The notes below the pieces were generated by a model. That model did no database searches. It was not told the DNA's origin and was given only the letters and a program-made list of their open reading frames with translations. This document shows positions 16,733-25,853 of a stretch of DNA of 64,000 bases, piece after piece; the first letter of the stretch is position 1; the number at the start of each line of letters is the position of its first letter. The position numbers and the translations under genes are program-made. The stretch is from positions 5,766,001 through 5,830,000 of the forward strand of contig NZ_CP087164.1 in the NCBI RefSeq assembly GCF_021172045.1. Direction: 5' to 3'. The stretch comes from Capillimicrobium parvum (GTDB lineage: Bacteria; Actinomycetota; Thermoleophilia; Solirubrobacterales; Solirubrobacteraceae).

Positions 16733-17497
16733 ATGAGGGCAGGCGGATCGCGGACCGCGATCGTGACGGGCGGTGGCGGAGCCATCGGCGGCCACGCCGC
16801 CCAGGGGCTGGCCGAGCGCGGGTTCTCCGTGCTCGTCGTCGACCTGGACCTCGACCGCGCGCACGCGACCGCGGAGCGCATCGAGGCCGCGGGCGGCACC
16901 GCGTCGGCGTACTCGGCCGACGTGAGCGATCCCGAGGCGGTGGCGGGGTACGTCGCCGCCTGCGTGGAGCGTTACGGCGACCCGGACGCGTTCTTCAACA
17001 ACGCCGCCTACGAAGGCGCCCTGGCGCCGATCGCCGACTATCCGCTCGACGAGTTCGACCGCACGATGGCCGTCAACGTCCGCGGCGTCTTCCTCGGGCT
17101 GCGCGAGGTGATCCCGGCGATGCGCCGGCGCGGCGGCGGCGCGATCGCCAACGTCTCGTCACAGGCGGGCGTGCGCGGCGTCACGAACCTCTGCGCCTAC
17201 TCGGCCAGCAAGCACGCCGTCGTCGGCCTCAGCCGCGGCGCGGCGCTCGAGGAGGCGCCGGGCATCCGCGTCAACTGCGTCGCGCCCGGACCGACCGACA
17301 CCCGGATGATGCAGGACATCGAGGCGACGGTTCGCGCGCAAGGCGGCGACCCGTCCGGCTTCGTCGACCGGATTCCCGTGGGCCGGTACGGTCAGCCGGA
17401 GGAGATCGCCGCGTTCGTGGTGTGGCTGCTGGCCGATGCGCCGCCGTTCCTGACCGGCGCGGTTCTCTCGATCGACGGAGGCATGACGACGGCATGA
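16733..17497 (+). CDS. Short-chain dehydrogenase/reductase
   Basis: A 254-residue SDR with TGGGGAIGG as cofactor loop, NNAAYEG, and YSASK active site. VVDLDLDRA after strand 2 favours NAD(H). I use ATG 16733 with GGGAGG seven bases upstream; a TTG at 16718 is the only alternative. It lies 15 bp after the lyase and overlaps the isochorismatase start, so it is part of the same transcript. The substrate is unknown. Confidence 0.9.
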   Translation: MRAGGSRTAIVTGGGGAIGGHAAQGLAERGFSVLVVDLDLDRAHATAERIEAAGGTASAYSADVSDPEAVAGYVAACVERYGDPDAFFNNAAYEGALAPIADYPLDEFDRTMAVNVRGVFLGLREVIPAMRRRGGGAIANVSSQAGVRGVTNLCAYSASKHAVVGLSRGAALEEAPGIRVNCVAPGPTDTRMMQDIEATVRAQGGDPSGFVDRIPVGRYGQPEEIAAFVVWLLADAPPFLTGAVLSIDGGMTTA

Positions 17498-18114
17498 GCA
17501 CCGAGGACGTCTACAGCGAGCGCGGCTTCGGCGGCCGGCAGGGCGCCGGCGAGCGGCCGTGCCTCGTGGTCATCGACATGAACTACGGGTTCACCGATCC
17601 GGAGTCGCCGCTGCACTGCGACACCGACGACGCCGTCGCGTCAATCGCCCGGCTCCTGGACGCCGCGCGCGAGGCCGGCGCGCCCGTCGCGTTCACGACG
17701 CTCGAGTACGACGAGGGCGCCAAGCAGGTCGCCAAGGCGTTCATCGCCAAGTCGCCCGGCCTGCTCGTGCTCGCGCCCGGCACCCGCTGGCCGCAGATCG
17801 ACGAGCGGATCGCGCCGCGCGAGGGCGAGCCGCTGCTCTACAAGCTCTTCGCGTCCGCGTTTCACGGCACGCCGCTGGCCGCCATGCTCACGTCGCACGG
17901 CTGCGACACCGTGATCGTCACGGGCGCGTCGACGTCGGGCTGCGTGCGCGCCACGGCCGTCGACGCGCTCCAGCACGGCTACCGGGTCATCGTCCCGCGC
18001 GAGGCGGTGGCCGACCGCGCTCCCGGCGCGCACGACGCCTCCCTGACCGACATCGACGCGAAGTACGGCGACGTCGTCGGCACCGACGAGGCCGTGGCGA
18101 TCCTGCGGGGATGA
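17494..18114 (+). CDS. Isochorismatase-fold amidohydrolase
   Basis: A 206-residue cysteine hydrolase with the full triad: Asp28 (VVIDMNYGFTDP), Lys117 (LLYKLFASAFHGT) and Cys150 (TGASTSGCVRAT). The sequence resembles N-carbamoylsarcosine amidase more than true isochorismatases. It overlaps both flanking SDR genes by 4 bp. Because hyuAB-type enzymes open N-methylhydantoin to N-carbamoylsarcosine in creatinine breakdown, this gene could act one step after the HyuAB complex encoded at 1-3769; that link is inference. Confidence 0.9.
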   Translation: MSTEDVYSERGFGGRQGAGERPCLVVIDMNYGFTDPESPLHCDTDDAVASIARLLDAAREAGAPVAFTTLEYDEGAKQVAKAFIAKSPGLLVLAPGTRWPQIDERIAPREGEPLLYKLFASAFHGTPLAAMLTSHGCDTVIVTGASTSGCVRATAVDALQHGYRVIVPREAVADRAPGAHDASLTDIDAKYGDVVGTDEAVAILRG

Positions 18115-18845
18115 GCGACCGCCGCTGCGCCCTCGTCACCGGGTCCGCGGGCGGCATCGGGCGCGCCGTCGTCGCGCGGCTGGTCGCGGAGGGCTTCGAC
18201 GTCGTCGCCTGCGACCTGCGCCCGCAGGACGGCGGCGTCGCGTGCGACCTGACCACCCGCGAGGGCAACCGCGCGGCGGTGGACGCCGCGCTCGAGCGCC
18301 ACGGACGCCTCGACGCCATCGTCGCCAACGCCGGGATGCAGCACGTCGCGCCGGTCGCCGAGTTCCCGGAGGACCGCTGGGACGAGCTCATCGCGCTGAT
18401 GCTCACGAGCCCGTTCCTGCTGGCCCGCTACGCGTGGGACGCGCTGGTGCAGGCGCCCGAGGGCGGGCGGTTCCTGGCGATGGCCTCCGCCCACGGCCTC
18501 GTCGCGTCGCCGTTCAAGAGCGCCTACGTGTCGGCCAAGCACGGCGTCGTGGGCCTCGTGCGCACGCTCGCGCTCGAGGGCGCGGAGGCCGGGATCGTGG
18601 CCACGGCGATCTGCCCCGGCTTCGTGCGCACGCCGCTCGTCGAGCGGCAACTCGCCGCGCAGGCGCAGGCGCACGGGCTGCCCGAGGACGCCGTCCTGCG
18701 CGACGTCATCCTCGCGCCGCACGCGATCAAGCGCCTGCTCGAGCCCGAGGAGGTCGCCGACCTCGTCGCCTTCCTCCTCGGGCCGACGGGACGCGCGTTC
18801 AGCGGCGCCCCGATTCCGATCGATCTCGGCTGGACCGCCCGCTGA
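18111..18845 (+). CDS. Short-chain dehydrogenase (3-hydroxybutyrate-dehydrogenase-like)
   Basis: A 244-residue SDR, last gene of the CoA-transferase operon, overlapping the previous stop by 4 bp. It has TGSAGGIGRAV, ANAGMQHVAP, the active-site YVSAKHG and CPGFVRTPLVERQL, a pattern shared with D-3-hydroxybutyrate dehydrogenases. It probably interconverts a 3-hydroxy acid and its keto acid after the lyase step. The gene ends at the shared 87-bp convergent element. Confidence 0.9.
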   Translation: MSDRRCALVTGSAGGIGRAVVARLVAEGFDVVACDLRPQDGGVACDLTTREGNRAAVDAALERHGRLDAIVANAGMQHVAPVAEFPEDRWDELIALMLTSPFLLARYAWDALVQAPEGGRFLAMASAHGLVASPFKSAYVSAKHGVVGLVRTLALEGAEAGIVATAICPGFVRTPLVERQLAAQAQAHGLPEDAVLRDVILAPHAIKRLLEPEEVADLVAFLLGPTGRAFSGAPIPIDLGWTAR

Positions 18846-18932
18846 CGTTGCCGCTAGGGGTGCCGGCGCCGGCCCACGCGCTCGAAGGTAGGGTTGCAGC
18901 CACTGCCGGCAGCCGGTGGGCCCCCGTGGGAT
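18846..18932. repeat. 87-bp convergent-junction element, copy A
   Basis: The whole gap between the SDR stop and the facing citrate synthase stop is 87 bp and resembles the equally long gap at 33438-33524. A shared 20-mer lies at 18856-18875, and a second conserved block at 18891-18925. GGCCCAC (18871-18877) can pair with GTGGGCC (18916-18922). A bidirectional terminator is the simplest explanation. Confidence 0.7.
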
Positions 18933-20021
18933 CTACCCGACGTCCGCGACCGACCGCGGGCCGGCGCCGACGTACTTGGCGGTCGGCCGGATCAGCCGCC
19001 CCTCGCGCTTCTGCTCCAGGATGTGGGCCGACCAGCCGGCGACCCGCGCGCACGTGAACATCGGCGTGAACAGATCGGCCGGGATCTCCGCCATGTCGAG
19101 GATCACCGCCGACCAGAACTCGACGTTCGTGGCCAGCACGCGGTCGGGGCGGCGGGCCTTGAGCTCGGCGAGCGCGGCCTGCTCGAGCGCCTCGGCGGCC
19201 TCGAACCGCGTCGAGCCGAGCTCGCGCGCGGTGCGCCGCAGCACGCGGGCGCGCGGGTCCTCCGCGCGGTACACGCGATGCCCGAAGCCCATGAGCCGCT
19301 CGCCGCGGTCCAGCGCGTCCCTGACCCACGCGTCGGCGTCGCCGAGCGCCTCGACCTCGTCGAGCATCTTCAGCACGCGCGAGGGCGCACCGCCGTGCAG
19401 CGGACCGGAGAGGGCGCCCACGCCGGCACTCAGCGCGGCGGCGACGTCGGCGCCGGTCGAGGCGACGACGCGGGCGGTGAACGTCGAGGCGTTCATGCCG
19501 TGCTCGGCGGCGGAGATCCAGTAGGCGTCGACCGCCTTGACATGGTCCGGGTTCGCTTCGCCGCGCCAGCGGATGAGGAAGCGCTCCGGGATCGACCGCG
19601 CCTTGTCGACCTCCTCCTGGGGAACGGGCGGCTGTCCGGCGCCGCGGGCGGACTGGGCGACGAACGACAGCGCCATGACGGACGCTCGCGCCAGGTCCTC
19701 GCGGGCCCGCTCGTCGGAGATGTCGATGAGCTCACCGAATCCCCACTCCGGCGCGAGCATCGCCAGCGCGGCCTGGACGTCGACGCGCGCGTTGCCGGAC
19801 CGGACGGTCAGCGGCCAGGGCTCCGCGGGCGGCAGGCCGGGCTCGAAGCGGCCGTCGACCAGCAGTCCCCAGACCTTCTCGTACGGCACCTGGCCGACGA
19901 GATCCTCGATGTCGACGCCGCGGTAGCGCAGCGCGCCGCCCGCCTTGTCGGGTTCGGCGATCTCGGTCGCGAACGCGACGACGCCCTCCAGGCCGGACTG
20001 GACTTCGGTGTCGGTGGACAT
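18933..20021 (-). CDS. Citrate synthase 2 (CitA-type)
   Basis: A 362-residue citrate synthase-fold protein. Active-site histidines are in AEHGMNAST and GFGHRVYR. The third catalytic residue is Glu (TNVEFWSAV) where standard enzymes have Asp; I recall the same substitution in actinobacterial citrate synthase 2 proteins, so it is a subfamily trait rather than damage. A GAGGAG site precedes the ATG. It condenses acetyl-CoA or propionyl-CoA with oxaloacetate; its position beside the catabolic island would suit use of the released acyl-CoA. Confidence 0.93.
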   Translation of the reverse strand: MSTDTEVQSGLEGVVAFATEIAEPDKAGGALRYRGVDIEDLVGQVPYEKVWGLLVDGRFEPGLPPAEPWPLTVRSGNARVDVQAALAMLAPEWGFGELIDISDERAREDLARASVMALSFVAQSARGAGQPPVPQEEVDKARSIPERFLIRWRGEANPDHVKAVDAYWISAAEHGMNASTFTARVVASTGADVAAALSAGVGALSGPLHGGAPSRVLKMLDEVEALGDADAWVRDALDRGERLMGFGHRVYRAEDPRARVLRRTARELGSTRFEAAEALEQAALAELKARRPDRVLATNVEFWSAVILDMAEIPADLFTPMFTCARVAGWSAHILEQKREGRLIRPTAKYVGAGPRSVADVG

Positions 20022-20073
20022 GGATCAGGCTCCTCGGGATTCTTTCGTAGCAAATCAAGCGTAGGCTGCCGGG

Positions 20074-21513
20074 ATGGCCGACGCGGATCTGCTGTTCCGT
20101 CCCGTCGACGAGCTCGCCGCGCTGGTCCGCTCCGGAGACCTCGCGGCCCGCGAGCTCGTCGAGCTGTCCGTGCGCCGCATCGAGGCGCTCGACCCGCAGC
20201 TCGGGGCGTTCATCGACGTCGACGGCGAGCGGGCGCTCGCCGAGGCCGGCGACGTCGGGCGCGACGACGCGAGGCCGTTCGCCGGCGTGCCGATCGCCAT
20301 CAAGAACAACCGCGCGGTCGCCGGCTGGCGGCTGACGATGGCCTGCGACCTGATGGGCGACTTCACGCCGGCCGCCGACCACAACGTGGTGCGGCGGCTG
20401 CGCGCGGCGGGCTTCGTGGTGGTCGGGACCACCAACCTCCCCGAGTACGGCATCCAGCCGGTCACCGAGCCGCGCCGCTTCCCGCCCAGCCGCAACCCGT
20501 GGGACACCGGGCGGACGCCGGGCGGCTCGTCGGGCGGCTCGGCGGCGGCGGTCGCCGCGGGCCTGGTGCCCGTCGCCCACGCCAACGACGGCGGCGGCTC
20601 GACCCGGATCCCGGCCGCGTGCTGCGGGCTCGTGGGGCTCAAGCCGCAGCGCGGTCGCATCTCGCTGGCGCCCGACCTCGGCGACCACCCGCTCGTTCAG
20701 GACGGCGTGCTCACGCGCACGGTCGCGGAGACCGCCCGGCTGCTTGACGTCATGGCCGGCTACGAGGTCGGCGACGCGACGTGGGCGCCGCCGCCGGCCG
20801 AGCCGTTCGCGAACGCGGTGCTGCGCGAGCCGGGACGGCTGCGGATCGGCGTCGCGGTCAACCCCCCGCTGCCGGACGCGGCGGTCGATCCGATCTGCCT
20901 GGACGCCGTGGCGAACACGGCGGCACTGCTCGACGAGCTCGGCCACGAGGTCGTCGAGATCGAGCCGAGCTGGACGAACCCGGCACTGCTGCCGCTGTTC
21001 TCGATCGAGTTCATGGGCGCGGTCGCGCTGTCGATCGGCTACTCGGCGCTCATCGCGGGACGCGAGCCGCGGCGCGAGGACATGCAGGCGCTCAGCTGGG
21101 AGATCTTCCAGCGCACGCGCACCGTCTCGGGCCTCGAGGTCACCGGCGCGCACGCCCAACTGCAGGCGCTCATGCGCGCGATCGTCGCCGAGCTCGACCC
21201 CTACGACGTGGTGCTCACGCCCGCCCTGGCGCAGCGGCCGCTGGCGATCGGCCAGCTCGAGCACGACCACGAGGAGCGCTCGATGGAGGCCTTCGCCGGC
21301 GGCGGGCGCTTCACGCCGTTCACCGCCGCGCTGAACGGGACGGGCCAGCCGGCCATCTCGCTGCCCGTGGAGATCGGCGCGGACGGGCTGCCCGCCGGGG
21401 TCCAGCTCATCGGGCGCCCGGCGGGCGAGGACCTGCTGCTGTGCCTCGGCGCGCAGATCGAGCGGGCACGGCCCTGGGCCGACCGCCGGCCGGATCGGTG
21501 GGCCGCATCGTGA
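20074..21513 (+). CDS. Amidase (amidase-signature family)
   Basis: A 479-residue hydrolase with the Ser-cisSer-Lys triad: Lys77 (GVPIAIKNN), Ser152/153 in GRTPGGSSGGSAAAV and nucleophile Ser176 in DGGGSTRIPAACCG. It hydrolyses a carboxamide; the substrate is not predictable. The start lies 6 nt after a TAGGCT -10-like box (20062-20067) with no Shine-Dalgarno sequence, suggesting a leaderless mRNA. It is divergent from citrate synthase with a 52-bp gap. Confidence 0.93.
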   Translation: MADADLLFRPVDELAALVRSGDLAARELVELSVRRIEALDPQLGAFIDVDGERALAEAGDVGRDDARPFAGVPIAIKNNRAVAGWRLTMACDLMGDFTPAADHNVVRRLRAAGFVVVGTTNLPEYGIQPVTEPRRFPPSRNPWDTGRTPGGSSGGSAAAVAAGLVPVAHANDGGGSTRIPAACCGLVGLKPQRGRISLAPDLGDHPLVQDGVLTRTVAETARLLDVMAGYEVGDATWAPPPAEPFANAVLREPGRLRIGVAVNPPLPDAAVDPICLDAVANTAALLDELGHEVVEIEPSWTNPALLPLFSIEFMGAVALSIGYSALIAGREPRREDMQALSWEIFQRTRTVSGLEVTGAHAQLQALMRAIVAELDPYDVVLTPALAQRPLAIGQLEHDHEERSMEAFAGGGRFTPFTAALNGTGQPAISLPVEIGADGLPAGVQLIGRPAGEDLLLCLGAQIERARPWADRRPDRWAAS

Positions 21514-21631
21514 CTGCTCGGTGAATCCTCCAACCGGCGCGCGCCGAGACCGTTGCGCGCCGGACCGGGTGCGCGAGCATCGCGGCTTCCAGATTCTCCG
21601 GCGCAGGGGTGCACGGAGAGAAAGGGGACCG

Positions 21632-22090
21632 ATGAAGGGTCGTCTCATCATGGCCGCCGTCGCGGCCGCCGTGCTCGTCGCCGTCCCGGGGGCGTCGGCG
21701 GCCAAGGGCGGCAGGTCGCTGCCGGCGCTCGTGGACGCGCACATCGCAGCGCTGCGGGCGTGCGACGCCGATGCGCTCGTCGCGGGATACACCGCGGACG
21801 CGAAGCTGTTCTTCCCGGACGGCACCGTCGTCCAGGGCCGGGCCGCCCTGCAGGAGCTCTACGACGGGTTCGTCAAGCCGGTGTCCGAGGGCGGTCTGTG
21901 CGGCCTCGACGCCGCCCCGGTGGACCGCTTCACCCAGGGCCGCACGACGTTCGTGAAGTTCCGGGTGACCGCGCCGTTCCTGTCCGCGCCGTACTTCAGC
22001 ACGGACGGCTACGTCTTCCGCGGGCGCAAGATCGCCAGCGAGGTCTCGACGTTCGACTCCTCGAAGCTGCAGTTCACCCCGTCGGGCTGA
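21632..22090 (+). CDS. Secreted SnoaL/NTF2-like protein
   Basis: A 152-residue protein with a Sec signal peptide (MKGRLIMAAVAAAVLVAVPG, cleavage after ASA) followed by an NTF2-like cone fold: DAHIAALRACDADALVAGYT and LFFPDGTVVQGRAAL are typical. No catalytic residues stand out. An AAAGGGGA site precedes the ATG. Its 3' end overlaps that of the facing CocE-like gene by 17 bp. Confidence 0.8.
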   Translation: MKGRLIMAAVAAAVLVAVPGASAAKGGRSLPALVDAHIAALRACDADALVAGYTADAKLFFPDGTVVQGRAALQELYDGFVKPVSEGGLCGLDAAPVDRFTQGRTTFVKFRVTAPFLSAPYFSTDGYVFRGRKIASEVSTFDSSKLQFTPSG

Positions 22091-23969
22091 CCTCACGGAC
22101 CGGGAGCTCGAGCTTCAGACCAGAGACCGTCACCGTGAACGCGCCGTTCGACGGGCGCGCGTACGGGGCGTCCTGGCCCAGGAGCTCGAGCTTCGGAACG
22201 TGGCCGGCGGCGAAGCGCCACGCGCCGGGGTGCAGCTGGAACGTCTGCCGCCCCTCCGCCGGCCGCAGGACGCCGCGGGCGATCAGGGTCTCGGTCCGGC
22301 CGTCCGGCGCGACGTCCACGAGCCGCATCGCGAGCTGTGAGCCGACCCCCTGCACCGCGAGGTGGGCGGTGATCGTCGGCGAGCCGAGCAGCGTGTAGCC
22401 GCGCCCGGTGGCGGCGGGGAGACGGTAGGACGCGGTGCCCGGGCCGTCCGTCGTGTCGGCCTGGGCGCAGGCGCCGCCGCCGGCGATCGGGTCGAACTTC
22501 TGCGAGGACTCCGGATCCCCCGCGCCCCCGACGACGGTCACCGGGGCGGCCGAGGCGAAGCGCACCGTGCCGGGATGCAGCGCCGCCCACGTGGGCGCGG
22601 TGAACGGCCCGCCGGAGGGTGCCGTGGCCGGGCACGTCTGCGTCAGGGCGGTCACGCCCGCAGGCGCGGCGGCGTCGCGGTCGCCCTTGACGTAGCGGTC
22701 CATCCACGCGCCGATCCGGCGACGCAGCAGGGCGCTGTCGGCCGCCTTGTTCTGACCGCGGGCATGGCCGAAGTCGGCGAAGTGCAGCGCCATCGGGGTC
22801 TTCGGGAAGGCCGCCCGCGTCCGGTTGTAGAAGCGCAGCGCCTCGTCGACGGGGAACAGGTCGTCGGTCCACCCGTTGGCGATGAGGACCGGCGCCGGCC
22901 CGGTGCCGGACTGCGCGACGGCGTAGGGCGAGTGAAAGCGGCTGATGAGGTCCGCGATGCGCTCGACGGTCGGGTCGCCGTCGTACGGGTCGCCGGCGAC
23001 GATCCGCGCGTACCAGCTGTCGAGATCCGCTTCCTTGGTTGCGTCGTCGGCGGTGGCGGCGGGCGACGGCTGGTAGTAGCCGGTCGTCTGGCCGAGCGCG
23101 TAGAGGCCGCTGACGTAGCTCAGCTTGGCGACGCCGATCGGCGAGAGCGCCTCGGCGCGCGACGCCCGCTGGAAGTCCAGGTGGCGACCGTTGGGCATGA
23201 GCGCGTACGTCAGGTCCGACCACGGGATGACCGGCGCCGCGGCGGCGATGCGCATCGGCCGGCCGCCGGGGGAGCGCCAGGCGGTCAGGCCCGTGCTCGT
23301 GCCGTCGGAGATGCGGTCCTTCAGCGCCGCGAGCTCGAGGGCCACGCCGCCGCCGTAGGACTCGCCGGTGACGCCGATCCGGGTCCCGGCGACGGTCCCC
23401 TCGTCGGCGAGCAGGCCCGCGAGGAACTGGACGTCGCGCGCCTCGAAGCGCCAGTCGTCGAGGCGGATGAAGCCGGGTGCGCACGCCGGCCCTCCGGCGA
23501 GGCGCGCGTCGGGGGTGCCGCAGGAGCCGTGGAAGCCACGGGCGGTCGCCGACAGCACCGCGTAGCCGCGCGTGACGTAGTCCTGCATCGTCCCGGCCCG
23601 GGTCGCGTCCGTGGGGCCGTACTTGCCGCCGCCCCAGCCGTGCGTGAGCACGACGAGCGGCAGGCGGCGGGCGCCGCCCCGCGGGAGGCCGAGGTTCACG
23701 TCGAGCGGGACGCCGTCGAACGAGGCGACCCTGCCCGAGCACAGCACGATGCCGTCCTGGGGAGCGCACGCCGCCTGGCCGCTGAACGCGCTCGGCCCGC
23801 GCGGCACCGTGGGCGTGCCGGGCGCCGGCGGCAGCGCGGGGACCCCGGGCAGCGCCGGAGCGCCGAGCAGCGCCGGCGGATCCGGAAGCTGTGCCGCGGC
23901 CGCGGCGGCTCCGAGCGCGGCGACGACGACGGTGAGCGCCGCGAGAGCGGCGAGACGGCGAAGACCCAT
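22074..23969 (-). CDS. Secreted CocE/NonD-family (X-Pro dipeptidyl-peptidase-like) hydrolase
   Basis: A 631-residue secreted alpha/beta hydrolase. After a signal peptide and a Pro/Ala-rich linker come the GWGGG oxyanion region, nucleophile elbow GESYGG, an Asp in NGWTDDLFP and a His in DFGHARG, then a C-terminal jelly-roll domain as in cocaine esterase and PepX. It probably cleaves esters or proline-containing peptides outside the cell. The stop lies inside the 3' end of the convergent SnoaL-like gene. Confidence 0.92.
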   Translation of the reverse strand: MGLRRLAALAALTVVVAALGAAAAAAQLPDPPALLGAPALPGVPALPPAPGTPTVPRGPSAFSGQAACAPQDGIVLCSGRVASFDGVPLDVNLGLPRGGARRLPLVVLTHGWGGGKYGPTDATRAGTMQDYVTRGYAVLSATARGFHGSCGTPDARLAGGPACAPGFIRLDDWRFEARDVQFLAGLLADEGTVAGTRIGVTGESYGGGVALELAALKDRISDGTSTGLTAWRSPGGRPMRIAAAAPVIPWSDLTYALMPNGRHLDFQRASRAEALSPIGVAKLSYVSGLYALGQTTGYYQPSPAATADDATKEADLDSWYARIVAGDPYDGDPTVERIADLISRFHSPYAVAQSGTGPAPVLIANGWTDDLFPVDEALRFYNRTRAAFPKTPMALHFADFGHARGQNKAADSALLRRRIGAWMDRYVKGDRDAAAPAGVTALTQTCPATAPSGGPFTAPTWAALHPGTVRFASAAPVTVVGGAGDPESSQKFDPIAGGGACAQADTTDGPGTASYRLPAATGRGYTLLGSPTITAHLAVQGVGSQLAMRLVDVAPDGRTETLIARGVLRPAEGRQTFQLHPGAWRFAAGHVPKLELLGQDAPYARPSNGAFTVTVSGLKLELPVREVSPTG

Positions 23970-24030
23970 GGCGATCCCTCCTTGTTGCCCAGCCGGAACG
24001 CACCCGCGGGGCCGAACTGGCGGGAACGGA

Positions 24031-24891
24031 TCACCGCGCGAGGGCCTCGGCCATGCGCCTCGGCATCACGCCCAGGCGCTCGGCATCCGCGCTGCCCGCC
24101 TCGGCGACCATGGGCACCTCGAGCAGCTCGGCCTCGTCCCAGGTGAACGGCGCCGTCGAGCGCAGGACCGTCTCGGTCAGCCGCAACCCGGCGCGGGCGA
24201 CCGGGACGGGCACCGGGAGGACCGGCCGCCCGCGGGCCGCGATGCGCACCATCTCGGTGTGCGTGAGGGTCTCCGGGCCCGCCAGCTCGACCCGCTGCGG
24301 AGGCCGGTCGGCGTCCAGCACGGCCAGGACGCAGTCGGCGGCGTCCGCCGCCCACAGCGGCTGGAAGCGCGCCCGCCCCAGGCCGGACATCGGGGCGACC
24401 GGCAGGAGCGCCATCCGGGCGTGCACGCCGAGCCAGCGCCCACCGCGCGCGTAGATGAGCGACGGCGCGAAGACGGTGGTGGCCAGCGACGACTCGCGCA
24501 CCACGCGCTCGGCGAGCGCCTTGGATCGGTGCAGCCGCGTGCGATGGTGCGTGCTCGCGCCGAGCGCCGAGAAGAAGACGAAGCGCTCGACCCCGGCCCG
24601 CTCCGCCGCCTCGACCATGCGCCAGGTGGCGATCGCGTTGAGCTCCTCGATCGAGCCCGCAAGCTGGTCGCGGCCCGAGGCGGCGAGATGGACGACCGTG
24701 CCGACCCCCCGCAGGGCGTTGCGGAACGACGGTGGGTCGGTGAGGTCGCCCAGGGCGATCTGCACGCGCACGCGCTCGTCGCCGAGCCGGCGCGGCTCGC
24801 GCACGAGGCACCGGACCGGCACGCGGCGCTCGGTCAGACGCCGGACCAGGGCGGACCCGACCTGGCCGGTCGCCCCGGTGACTAGAACCAG
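24031..24891 (-). CDS. NmrA-like NAD(P)-binding protein, probable CTG start
   Basis: An atypical SDR of about 286 residues, beginning [19 protein letters not shown], with downstream VHLAASGRD and [12 protein letters not shown] as in NAD-dependent epimerase/NmrA proteins. No ATG, GTG or TTG lies near the natural N-terminus; the codon aligned with the usual Met is CTG at 24891, inside the last codons of the molybdoenzyme gene (10-bp overlap). I therefore propose CTG initiation coupled to the upstream gene. Function beyond NAD(P) binding is not clear. Confidence 0.8.
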   Translation of the reverse strand: MVLVTGATGQVGSALVRRLTERRVPVRCLVREPRRLGDERVRVQIALGDLTDPPSFRNALRGVGTVVHLAASGRDQLAGSIEELNAIATWRMVEAAERAGVERFVFFSALGASTHHRTRLHRSKALAERVVRESSLATTVFAPSLIYARGGRWLGVHARMALLPVAPMSGLGRARFQPLWAADAADCVLAVLDADRPPQRVELAGPETLTHTEMVRIAARGRPVLPVPVPVARAGLRLTETVLRSTAPFTWDEAELLEVPMVAEAGSADAERLGVMPRRMAEALAR

Positions 24892-25505
24892 TGGCGCTGC
24901 TCGGTCCAGGGGTCCGCGCCGTTGTGGTAGCCGTTGAGCTCCCAGAAGCCCTCGCGATCCTCGCTCATCACCTCGAGCTCGCGCAGGAACTTCGCCGACT
25001 TCCAGAAGTAGCGCTTGGGCACGAGCAGGCGCAGCGGGGCGCCGTGGTCGTGCTCGAGCGGCTTGCCGCCGTACTGGTGGGCGAGCAGGACGTCGTCGTC
25101 GAGCAGGGCCTCGAGCGGCACGTTCGTTGTGTAGCCGCCGTCGCAATGAGCCATGACGAACGCGCCCGACGGCGTCACCCGCGCGCGCTCGAGGACGTCG
25201 CGCACGCGCACGCCGGTCCACGTCGTGTCGAGCTTCGACCACCGCGTCACGCAGTGGATGTCGGTCGTGATGGTGGTCTGCTCGAGCGCCATCAGCTCGT
25301 CCCAGCGCAGGGTGTAGGGCTCCTCCACCTCCCCGTGGATCGACAGCGACCAGCTGTCGAGGTCGTAGGCCGGGTTGCGGCCGTACGTGAGGACCGGAAA
25401 GCGCTCGGTGAGGTACTGGCCCGGGGGTATGCGACCAGGCTGCAGCCCGAGCTTGGCGGCCTGCTTGCGGCCCCGGTCGCCGAGGAGCTTCGACGTGATC
25501 GCCAT
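24882..25505 (-). CDS. Molybdopterin-dependent oxidoreductase (sulfite oxidase/YedY-like domain)
   Basis: A 207-residue Mo-cofactor protein. Cys85 in [15 protein letters not shown] is the expected Mo ligand, and [20 protein letters not shown] and the [13 protein letters not shown] ending are typical. Unlike YedY/MsrP it has no Tat signal, so it is probably cytoplasmic. ATG 25505 follows TACTCT by 7 nt with no Shine-Dalgarno, a possible leaderless start. It is divergent from a seven-iron ferredoxin that could serve as electron partner. Confidence 0.9.
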   Translation of the reverse strand: MAITSKLLGDRGRKQAAKLGLQPGRIPPGQYLTERFPVLTYGRNPAYDLDSWSLSIHGEVEEPYTLRWDELMALEQTTITTDIHCVTRWSKLDTTWTGVRVRDVLERARVTPSGAFVMAHCDGGYTTNVPLEALLDDDVLLAHQYGGKPLEHDHGAPLRLLVPKRYFWKSAKFLRELEVMSEDREGFWELNGYHNGADPWTEQRHWF

Positions 25506-25566
25506 GCCGGTTAGAGTACGCCGTCCACGCCGGACCGATTCACGAGAAAGAGGACGACGCAAACCC

Positions 25567-25830
25567 ATGGCCTACGTCATCGCGGAGCCCTGCATCGGCA
25601 CCAAGGACAACTCCTGCGTTGAGGTCTGTCCGGTCGACTGCATCCACCCCACGCCGGACGAGCCCGACTACGACAAGGTCGAGCAGCTCTACATCGATCC
25701 CGAGGAGTGCATCGACTGCGACGCCTGCGTCGAGGCCTGCCCGGTCGACGCCTGCTTCGCGGAGGATCAGCTTCCGGACGAGTGGGGCCGGTTCGTCCAG
25801 ATCAACCTGGAGTACTTCGCCAGCAAGTAG
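25567..25830 (+). CDS. fdxA: Seven-iron ferredoxin
   Basis: An 87-residue ferredoxin. Cysteines 9, 17 and 58 fit the 3Fe-4S ligands and 21, 48, 51 and 54 the 4Fe-4S ligands of Azotobacter-type ferredoxin I. The second residue of the first CxxC is Thr12, which explains the 3Fe cluster. AGAGGA precedes the ATG. Such ferredoxins are abundant one-electron carriers in actinobacteria and feed P450s and other oxidoreductases. Confidence 0.95.
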   Translation: MAYVIAEPCIGTKDNSCVEVCPVDCIHPTPDEPDYDKVEQLYIDPEECIDCDACVEACPVDACFAEDQLPDEWGRFVQINLEYFASK

Positions 25831-25853
25831 GAGCGCGGACCGCCCGCGGACTC

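Noticed and set aside
18933-20021. Inactive citrate synthase because Glu replaces the catalytic Asp
   Set aside because: As I recall, the same VEFW motif is usual in actinobacterial citrate synthase 2 proteins, so it is not evidence of decay.
24882-24891. Programmed frameshift joining the molybdoenzyme and the NmrA-like protein
   Set aside because: No slippery heptamer is present at the overlap, and both proteins have complete family-typical ends; CTG initiation is simpler.
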